From Betaproteobacteria bacterium (GTDB lineage Bacteria > Pseudomonadota > Gammaproteobacteria > Burkholderiales > Burkholderiaceae), in NCBI GenBank assembly GCA_018969885.1, contig JAGWXN010000243.1, positions 1 through 5,040 of the forward strand: a stretch of 5,040 bases of DNA, written 5' to 3'. Under the pieces are notes generated by a model, which searched no databases, had not been told where the DNA came from, and worked only from the letters and a program-made list of their open reading frames with translations. Numbering within the stretch: position 1 is the stretch's first letter; the number at the start of each line of letters is the position of its first letter. The translations under genes and the position numbers were made by a program. Below are positions 1 to 5,040 of the stretch, in pieces.

Positions 1-723
1 CAGAGCAACGTCACCATGCGTCTTGGCGAAGAGGTCGCCGAAATTCATATGCTTGAGGGGGTCAGCAAACCGGTTGAAGTCCGATTGGGAAGCGGTAAGG
101 TGCTGCATGCGGAAGCCGCCCTCTACTCAATCGGACGAAGCGGTGCCACCACCCGACTTGCGCTCGACCGCGCAGGGGTGGAGGTGGATTCGCGCTGCCG
201 CATTCCGGTCAACGAACACTTCCAGAGCAATGTTCCCCACATTTATGCGGTGGGCGATGTGATCGGCTTTCCGTCGCTCGCCTCGACCTCTTACGAACAG
301 GGTCGCGCCGCAGCCCGGCATGCGTTTGGCCTGCGCGAGGAGCACGAGGGCGGTATCGGGCTCTTTCCCTACGGCATCTATACCGTTCCCGAGATTTCAA
401 CCATCGGCAAGAACGAGGATGAACTCACGGCCGCGGGCATTCCTTATGAAATCGGCAAGGCGCATTACCGGGAGATTTCGCGCGGCCAGATCATTGGCGA
501 CCGGACGGGGATGCTGAAGATTCTGTTCAGTCCGGAGGATAAAAAGCTGCTGGGCGTTCACATCATGGGCGAAGGCGCGAGCGAACTGATCCATATCGGT
601 CAGACGCTGATGGCGCACAACGGCACCATCGACTATCTGGCCGATGCGGTGTTCAATTTTCCGACGCTCGCCGAGTGCTACAAGACAGCCGCGTTGGACG
701 GTCTGAATCGTCTGACCGTCTGA
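1..723 (+). CDS. sthA: Soluble pyridine nucleotide transhydrogenase, C-terminal part (5' end outside window)
   Basis: This cytosolic FAD flavoprotein moves reducing equivalents between NADPH and NAD+ (EC 1.6.1.1), normally to drain excess NADPH. The reading frame is open from base 1 and gives 240 residues to the TGA stop. E. coli SthA is about 466 residues, so roughly the N-terminal half (first FAD-binding part and most of the NAD domain) is missing. Visible from the window's first codon: the end of the NAD domain (LYSIGR, 41-46), the second FAD-contacting motif YAVGDVIG (82-89), then the dimerisation domain with GIYTVPEIS (125-133) and GEGASELIHIGQ (190-201). The C-terminal FNFPTLAE (218-225) has Asn where lipoamide dehydrogenases and glutathione reductases carry the catalytic His of an HPT-type motif. 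As I recall, E. coli SthA reads FNYPTMAE there, and this favours SthA over a disulfide reductase. The redox-active cysteine region lies outside the window, so its absence cannot be confirmed. The gene is convergent with the downstream protease. Confidence 0.93.
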   Translation, partial: QSNVTMRLGEEVAEIHMLEGVSKPVEVRLGSGKVLHAEAALYSIGRSGATTRLALDRAGVEVDSRCRIPVNEHFQSNVPHIYAVGDVIGFPSLASTSYEQGRAAARHAFGLREEHEGGIGLFPYGIYTVPEISTIGKNEDELTAAGIPYEIGKAHYREISRGQIIGDRTGMLKILFSPEDKKLLGVHIMGEGASELIHIGQTLMAHNGTIDYLADAVFNFPTLAECYKTAALDGLNRLTV

Positions 724-803
724 GCCTTACGGCCCGCCGCGCGCGGAACGCTCAGCGCTGGGGGCGCCCGCCGCGACCCGCAAGTGGGGACGCGGCAAGC
801 CAC

Positions 804-824
804 CGGCGCGCTTACCTCGCGCCG
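804..824. terminator. GC-rich hairpin between convergent genes, possible terminator
   Basis: A perfect 7-bp inverted repeat, CGGCGCG at 804-810 and CGCGCCG at 818-824, encloses the 7-base loop CTTACCT. It lies in the 117-base gap between the stop codons of sthA (+) and the protease (-), where transcripts of both genes should end. Neither strand has a run of T after the stem, so it is not a canonical intrinsic terminator. It could stabilise 3' ends or work together with Rho, or be a chance product of high GC. Other short palindromes in the gap, such as CCGCGCGCGG at 737-746, also lack T runs. Confidence 0.3.
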
Positions 825-840
825 CTCAGTGATCAGTGAG

Positions 841-2673
841 TCAACGACCCGAAAAGCGTAGCGTCCAGCTTTGCCAGGTACCGATGTCGCCGACCACCGC
901 ATCGGCCACCCGGAGTGTCCAATTCCCCTGTCCTGAGTCGCCCCGCGGCGACTCGCCCAGATGACGATTGGCGAGAAAGCGCCACCCTGCGTACGCCCCG
1001 CAACGGTCTGGCCCGCCGGAGGCCCCGCCCTTGCCAACGCCCCCGCAGACGCGCGAGTCGGCAAGCCGGCTCACCCGCCCGTCTGGACTGATGAGCTCGA
1101 TCTGCAGGTCGGCGGCATACGGATGCGTGGCTGAAAACATCACCTCAACCCACTCGATGCGGTCTGGGCAGTCGGTGTCCGCCGGGTCGCTGCCATCAAA
1201 ACGAAGCGTGTCGGACTGCCAGAAAAGGGTGTTGCCGGGGTCCGACAAGGTGATGCCTGGGGAGCGGGTTTTTTCGCAGGACCTGATGGCTGTGCCTGGC
1301 CCGACGGCTGCCCCGATCGAAGGTTGAAAAGTGAGTGCCCGCTCTACCGCAGCGGCAGCATCGACGACGCCGAAGCCGAATCGTCGGCTGAAACGCTTTC
1401 GAACCGGCTGCCCCCCTAGCCATTGCGCTGGCCATCTGTCGAGGGCGGTTGCTGCCCATGACGGGTCATCTGGCTGGTTTTCGCGAGCGGTCTCAGCAAG
1501 GATCAGCCGAATGTCTCGCCAGCTGAGCGTGGGTCTTGCCTCCAGGATCAACGCGATGACGCCCGACACCATGGGCGCGGCTGCGGAGGCACCGCCAAAG
1601 TCAGTGCGGGTCCCATTGCCCGGAGCAAGCGTGGTGATGCCCTGGGCGCCGTCGCCCGAGAGTCCGCAGACCAGCAGATTTTCGCCTTCCTCGCCCCAGA
1701 CAGGCAGGCGCCCCTGGCGATCGACCGCACAGGCCGTGAAGGTGCCCGGCAGGTTCAGGTGCCCGTCAAAACCGGTCATGTCGCGGTACTGGCAGCGGGT
1801 GGGGTCGAGGGGATCAGCGTCGGCGCGGCCGTCAACGGTCTGGCAGCCGCCATTACCCGAGGCGAATACATAAACCGAGCCGAGCCCGCCTCGGCCCTGG
1901 CGCATGCCCTGGGCGATGGCTGCTGCCACGTTAGCGTCCGCGGGGTGCAGCGCGCCGTCGTCATCGGATCCCCAGCTGAGGTTGTAGACCTGGTTGGCCG
2001 TATCCCGGCCGAGCGCATTGGCGATGCGTTGCAGCGTGAGCTCGGCACGCGCCCCAGCCTCGATCGCGTTATAGGCGACAACGCTTGCCAGCGGCGCGAC
2101 GCCAGCGCCGGCCAGGCCGTTGCTGCGCGCGGCGGCGAGGATGCCCGCGACCGCCGTGCCATGCGCCTCTTGGAATGTGCAGGGCAGGGGCGCGGTGGCG
2201 CTTCCCAGGCGGTAGTCGAACGAGCCGCCTGGGACCGCGTTGGGCGACAGATCGCCGTGCAGCGTCTCAACCGGTCCGTCGATGACCGCCACGCGAACGC
2301 CGCGTCCCTGAGCCTTGGGCCAGGCGAGTGTTGCGCCCAGACCCATGATGCCGGCGAGTGGATTGGCCGGTTGAAGATGCCACTGTGCAGCCAGAAGCGG
2401 GTCAACGGCCCCGGCCTGCGTCGGCTGGCTTGCGCTTGGGTAGAGGAGGCGGCAGCCGGCGATGACCGGCGCGGGGTTGGGCGCGGCGGGCACCGAGGGC
2501 GTCGTACCGGTGCTGCCACCGCCGCCGCCACCGCAGCCTGTGGCGGTGAGACTGAGGGTGAGGGCGAGCCCGAGCGCGACGAGGCGGCCCCGGCTCGGTT
2601 GTTGCGATTGCGGCGGGTGCGCCTCAAGCGTAATGTTGCGGTGCGTCAAACGGATTTCCCCGGAGTCAGCCAT
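841..2673 (-). CDS. Kexin-like subtilisin (S8) serine protease with C-terminal P domain, probable exported lipoprotein
   Basis: The 610-residue protein is a predicted secreted endopeptidase. After a hydrophobic segment (31-45, LVALGLALTLSLTAT), TATGC at 43-47 is a permissive lipobox with Cys47 as candidate lipid-bearing residue, followed by six glycines and a Gly/Pro/Thr-rich linker. The catalytic domain opens with DPLLAAQWHL (91-100), typical of kexin/proprotein-convertase relatives. The triad is Asp132 (VAVIDG), His171 (EAHGTAVAG) and Ser363 (GGASAAAPMVSG), with oxyanion Asn274 (ASGNGG), so it should be active. Ser363 follows Ala rather than the usual Thr of GTS. About 455-608 is a P (Homo B) domain, with WVEVMFSATHPYAADLQIEL (508-527) and the end motif GNWTLRVAD through WTLRFSG. 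Ten cysteines besides Cys47 suggest disulfides in the envelope or outside the cell. Between Cys47 and the catalytic domain there are only about 43 residues and no recognisable prodomain. The start is uncertain: ATG at 2673 overlaps the pyc ATG and has a poor ribosome site, whereas TTG at 2649-2647 (602 residues) follows GGGGAA by 6 bases. The substrate is unknown. Simple secretion with signal-peptidase I cleavage is the alternative to a lipoprotein. Confidence 0.9.
   Translation of the reverse strand: MADSGEIRLTHRNITLEAHPPQSQQPSRGRLVALGLALTLSLTATGCGGGGGGSTGTTPSVPAAPNPAPVIAGCRLLYPSASQPTQAGAVDPLLAAQWHLQPANPLAGIMGLGATLAWPKAQGRGVRVAVIDGPVETLHGDLSPNAVPGGSFDYRLGSATAPLPCTFQEAHGTAVAGILAAARSNGLAGAGVAPLASVVAYNAIEAGARAELTLQRIANALGRDTANQVYNLSWGSDDDGALHPADANVAAAIAQGMRQGRGGLGSVYVFASGNGGCQTVDGRADADPLDPTRCQYRDMTGFDGHLNLPGTFTACAVDRQGRLPVWGEEGENLLVCGLSGDGAQGITTLAPGNGTRTDFGGASAAAPMVSGVIALILEARPTLSWRDIRLILAETARENQPDDPSWAATALDRWPAQWLGGQPVRKRFSRRFGFGVVDAAAAVERALTFQPSIGAAVGPGTAIRSCEKTRSPGITLSDPGNTLFWQSDTLRFDGSDPADTDCPDRIEWVEVMFSATHPYAADLQIELISPDGRVSRLADSRVCGGVGKGGASGGPDRCGAYAGWRFLANRHLGESPRGDSGQGNWTLRVADAVVGDIGTWQSWTLRFSGR
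2608..2636 (+). promoter_or_regulatory. Weak sigma70-like promoter candidate for pyc
   Basis: TTGCGG (2608-2613) and TAATGT (2631-2636) are separated by 17 bases. Each hexamer matches only three of six consensus positions, though the spacing is ideal and a start near 2643 would give a leader of about 30 bases before the pyc ATG. The site lies inside the 5' coding region of the oppositely oriented protease, as any close pyc promoter must. In GC-rich DNA matches this weak can arise by chance. Confidence 0.15.
2656..2661 (-). promoter_or_regulatory. Candidate ribosome binding site for alternative TTG start of the protease
   Basis: On the minus strand GGGGAA (2661 down to 2656) lies 6 bases before an in-frame TTG (2649-2647). 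This is better placed than anything ahead of the ATG at 2673, where the nearest purine run (GGGA, 2690-2687) is 13 bases away. It would shorten the protease by 8 residues, place the two divergent start codons about 22 bases apart, and leave the signal sequence intact. TTG starts are uncommon, so this is only a plausible alternative. Confidence 0.35.
2662..2665 (+). promoter_or_regulatory. Ribosome binding site of pyc
   Basis: GGAG is followed by a 6-base spacer (TCAGCC) and the ATG at 2672-2674. The protein that follows begins MRRIQSLLVANRSEIAIRV, which matches the usual beginning of biotin carboxylase domains, so this site fixes the pyc start. The same bases are codons of the protease if that gene starts at 2673. 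Confidence 0.7.
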
Positions 2674-5040
2674 GCGCCGTATTCAGTCCCTTCTCGTTGC
2701 CAACCGCTCTGAAATCGCCATTCGGGTGATGCGTGCCGCTGCCGAGATGGGAATGCGAACCGTGGCGGTGTATTCGCATGAAGACCGGTTTGCGCTGCAT
2801 CGTTTCAAGGCGGACGAGAGCTATCGGGTGGGCGAAGGACGAAAGCCGCTGCAGGCTTATCTGGACATTGAAGACATCATACGGATCGCGCGCGAGGCGA
2901 AGGTCGATGCGATCCATCCTGGCTATGGATTTCTTTCCGAAAATCCGGACTTTGCCCGCGCCTGTGCGAAGGCGGGCATCGTGTTTGTGGGGCCGACACC
3001 GGAGGCCATGACCACGCTCGGCAACAAGGTTGCCGCCCGCGAGGCGGCGGAGCGCGCGGGCGTGCCTGTGATGCCCGCCACCGGGCCGCTGCCGCAGGAT
3101 CTCGCCGAGGCGCGGCAGCTTGCCGAATCAATCGGCTACCCGCTCATGCTCAAGGCAAGCTGGGGTGGCGGCGGGCGCGGAATGCGAGTGATCGAGTCGG
3201 CCGCCGATCTCGACGCGCAGCTCGACGTCGCGCGGCGCGAGGCGCGATCCGCCTTTGGTAACGACGAGGTTTATCTCGAAAAGCTTGTGCGTAACGCGCG
3301 CCATGTGGAAGTGCAGGTATTTGGCGACCAGCATGGCAACCTGGTGCACCTCTTTGAGCGCGACTGCTCGGTGCAGCGACGCAATCAGAAGGTCGTGGAG
3401 CGTGCGCCCGCGCCTTATCTCGATGAGGCCGCCCGCGCGGCGCTTTGCGAGGCGGCGCTTAAGCTCGCGCGTGCGGTGAGCTATGTGAATGCGGGAACCG
3501 TCGAATTCCTGATGGACGCCGATACCGGACGCTTCTACTTCATCGAAGTCAATCCGCGTATTCAGGTGGAGCATACGGTGACCGAGATGGTGACCGGAAT
3601 TGATGTGGTCAAGTCGCAGCTCGCGATTGCGCAGGGTGCGCGCATTGGCGGGAGCGACTGCCCGATCCCGAAGCAGGAAGACATCCGGCTGAATGGCCAC
3701 GCGCTGCAATGCCGGCTGACCACCGAGGATCCCGAGAACGGCTTTACGCCCGACTATGGCCGAATCCAGGCCTATCGGAGCGCAGCCGGTTTCGGCCTGA
3801 GGCTGGATGGTGGCACGGCCTATACCGGTGCGGTGATCACGCCCTACTACGATTCTCTGCTGGTCAAGGTGACTGCGTGGGCGCCCAGTGCAACCGAGGC
3901 GATCCGTCGGATGGATCGAGGCCTGCGCGAATTCAGGATCCGAGGCGTTGCCACCAATCTGCAGTTTGTTGAAAACGTGATCAATCACCCGAAATTCGCA
4001 GCCGGTACGGTCACCACCCGATTCATTGACACCACCCCTGAGCTGTTCACCTTCCGCAAGCGCCGCGATCGCGCGACCCGACTCCTCAGCTACATCGGCG
4101 AGGTGACGGTCAACGGCCACCCCGATCTCAAGGGCCGAACCCAGCCCGACCTGTCGCATCTGCAGATCGCGCTGCCGCGCGTCTGGCCCGCGACCGCGGG
4201 GGCCGCGCAGGGGAACAGCGCGCTCACGCCGGAAGCCTCGGCGTATTCGGTGGCGGGGTCGCTCGCGCTGGCTAACCCGTTGGCGAGACCTGGTCAGCGG
4301 ATCGATCTCAGCGTACCGCCGCCGCCCGGTTCGCGGCAGCTGCTCCGCCAGCTTGGACCCACCAAATTCGCCGAGTGGATGCGGGCAAGCCGCCGTGTGC
4401 TCATGACTGACACCACGATGCGTGATGCGCATCAATCGCTCTTTGCCACGAGGATGCGGTCGATCGACATGCTGCGCATCGCCCCTTACTACGCGCGCAT
4501 GCTGCCGCAATTGTTTTCGGTGGAGTGCTGGGGGGGCGCCACCTTCGACGTGGCCATGCGGTTTCTGAACGAGGATCCGTGGGAACGCCTCGCCGGTCTA
4601 CGCGAGGCCATGCCCAACCTGCTGCTGCAGATGCTGCTACGCGGCAGCAATGCGGTGGGTTACACCAACTATGCCGACAATGTGGTGCGCCATTTTGTGG
4701 CACAGGCGGCCGCTGGCGGCATTGATGTGTTTCGGGTATTCGATTCACTCAACTGGGTGGACAACATGCGGGTGGCGATCGATGCCGTACTCGAGAGCGG
4801 TGCGCTCTGCGAGGGTGCGATCTGCTATACGGCCGATCTGTTCGATCGCGCCCGTTTTAAGTATGACCTCAAGTATTACCTCGACATCGGCCGCAGGCTG
4901 CGGCAGGCCGGTGTGCATGTGCTAGGCATCAAGGACATGGCGGGCGTGTGCCGGCCGCGCGCGGCGCGCGAACTGGTGCGGGCGCTTCGCGAGGAAACTG
5001 GACTGCCGGTGCACTTTCACACCCACGACACGAGTGGTGC
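2672..5040 (+). CDS. pyc: Pyruvate carboxylase, single-chain, biotin-dependent (3' end outside window)
   Basis: This cytosolic anaplerotic enzyme (EC 6.4.1.1) carboxylates pyruvate to oxaloacetate using ATP, bicarbonate and tethered biotin. The frame is unbroken for 789 codons; the family is about 1150 residues, so about 360 are missing. Biotin carboxylase domain, about 1-450: VANRSEIAIRV near the N-terminus, HPGYGFLSE from His82, Lys119 and Lys161 as ATP-site lysines, the glycine loop GGGGRGMR (165-172), ERDCSVQRRNQK, EVNPRIQVEH (292-301, with Glu292, Asn294 and catalytic Arg296), and NGHALQCR ending at Arg348. A linker/allosteric region spans about 450-577. The carboxyltransferase domain starts near MTDTTMRDAHQS (578) and holds all expected metal-site residues: Asp585, Lys754 (IKDMAG, the lysine carbamylated in the family), His783 and His785 (HTHDTSG). 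FRVFDSLNWVDNM, CWGGATFDV and MLLRGSNAVGYTNY mark pyruvate carboxylase rather than an acetyl- or propionyl-CoA carboxylase alpha subunit, and the BC-CT fusion excludes the two-subunit type. The rest of the CT domain and the biotin carrier domain lie beyond the window. The linker between domains is unusually long. A GGAG ribosome site precedes the ATG. Confidence 0.96.
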   Translation, partial: MRRIQSLLVANRSEIAIRVMRAAAEMGMRTVAVYSHEDRFALHRFKADESYRVGEGRKPLQAYLDIEDIIRIAREAKVDAIHPGYGFLSENPDFARACAKAGIVFVGPTPEAMTTLGNKVAAREAAERAGVPVMPATGPLPQDLAEARQLAESIGYPLMLKASWGGGGRGMRVIESAADLDAQLDVARREARSAFGNDEVYLEKLVRNARHVEVQVFGDQHGNLVHLFERDCSVQRRNQKVVERAPAPYLDEAARAALCEAALKLARAVSYVNAGTVEFLMDADTGRFYFIEVNPRIQVEHTVTEMVTGIDVVKSQLAIAQGARIGGSDCPIPKQEDIRLNGHALQCRLTTEDPENGFTPDYGRIQAYRSAAGFGLRLDGGTAYTGAVITPYYDSLLVKVTAWAPSATEAIRRMDRGLREFRIRGVATNLQFVENVINHPKFAAGTVTTRFIDTTPELFTFRKRRDRATRLLSYIGEVTVNGHPDLKGRTQPDLSHLQIALPRVWPATAGAAQGNSALTPEASAYSVAGSLALANPLARPGQRIDLSVPPPPGSRQLLRQLGPTKFAEWMRASRRVLMTDTTMRDAHQSLFATRMRSIDMLRIAPYYARMLPQLFSVECWGGATFDVAMRFLNEDPWERLAGLREAMPNLLLQMLLRGSNAVGYTNYADNVVRHFVAQAAAGGIDVFRVFDSLNWVDNMRVAIDAVLESGALCEGAICYTADLFDRARFKYDLKYYLDIGRRLRQAGVHVLGIKDMAGVCRPRAARELVRALREETGLPVHFHTHDTSG

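Noticed and set aside
1..723. Dihydrolipoamide dehydrogenase, glutathione reductase or mercuric reductase as identity of the first gene.
   Set aside because: The C-terminus lacks the catalytic His of the HPT motif and instead reads FNFPTLAE, and the GIYTVPEIS and IIHIGQ-like segments match SthA as I remember it.
826..839. Tandem 7-base direct repeat TCAGTGA TCAGTGA beside the protease stop codon.
   Set aside because: Two copies of a 7-mer are too few to call an operator, attachment site or repeat array. No integrase gene, target duplication or third copy is nearby.
2515..2532. Glycine codon run after Cys47 of the protease as a possible phase-variable repeat.
   Set aside because: The run is made of GGN triplets with mixed third bases, so gain or loss of units stays in frame. 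It looks like a flexible post-lipobox tether rather than an on/off switch.
1759..2712. A 317-codon plus-strand open frame opposite the protease.
   Set aside because: It overlaps the protease in antisense and runs past the pyc start. The protein is Arg/Ala/Gly-rich without recognisable motifs, while the opposite strand carries a complete catalytic triad and P domain.
3128..4510. A 460-codon open frame on the minus strand opposite pyc.
   Set aside because: It is antisense to the well-supported pyruvate carboxylase. Its translation is rich in Arg and His, with no domain motif I recognise. Long antisense open frames are expected in GC-rich coding DNA with biased third positions.
2672..5040. Possible frameshift or break in pyc, given that several short open frames appear in its region.
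   Set aside because: Reading codon by codon from 2672 to 5040 gives one uninterrupted frame with all expected motifs in order. The gene simply has no stop codon within the window.

Overview
The window is GC-rich, densely coding bacterial chromosome. It holds three protein genes: the 3' end of one, one complete gene, and the 5' two-thirds of another. Two features point to a Gram-negative proteobacterium: a soluble, SthA-type transhydrogenase, and a serine protease that begins with a lipoprotein-like signal followed by a glycine run. A beta- or gammaproteobacterium is my guess from the style of the proteins. The window has no 16S rRNA or other taxonomic marker, so this stays inference.

Layout. 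Bases 1-723 (+) are the C-terminal half of a soluble pyridine nucleotide transhydrogenase (sthA), which runs in from the left. Bases 724-840 are a short gap between convergent genes, with one GC-rich hairpin. Bases 841-2673 (-) encode a complete 610-residue kexin-like (S8) serine protease with a C-terminal P domain, probably exported and perhaps lipid-anchored. Bases 2672-5040 (+) are the first 789 complete codons of a single-chain pyruvate carboxylase (pyc), which runs off the right edge. Its biotin carboxylase domain is complete and its carboxyltransferase domain is cut at the HTHDTSG metal-binding motif. No stretch without a gene exceeds 120 bases.

How the genes relate. SthA balances NADPH and NADH, and pyruvate carboxylase makes oxaloacetate from pyruvate. 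Both belong to central metabolism, but they are separated by an oppositely oriented protease gene and do not form an operon. The protease has no evident link to either neighbour. The protease and pyc are divergent, and their annotated ATG codons overlap by two bases, so at least the protease start is doubtful. I see no RNA gene, mobile element, CRISPR array or integration scar.

I found no undescribed multi-gene system. The points that deserve a second look are the protease architecture (no room for a normal prodomain, ten cysteines besides the candidate lipid cysteine), the overlapping divergent starts, and an unusually long linker inside pyruvate carboxylase.
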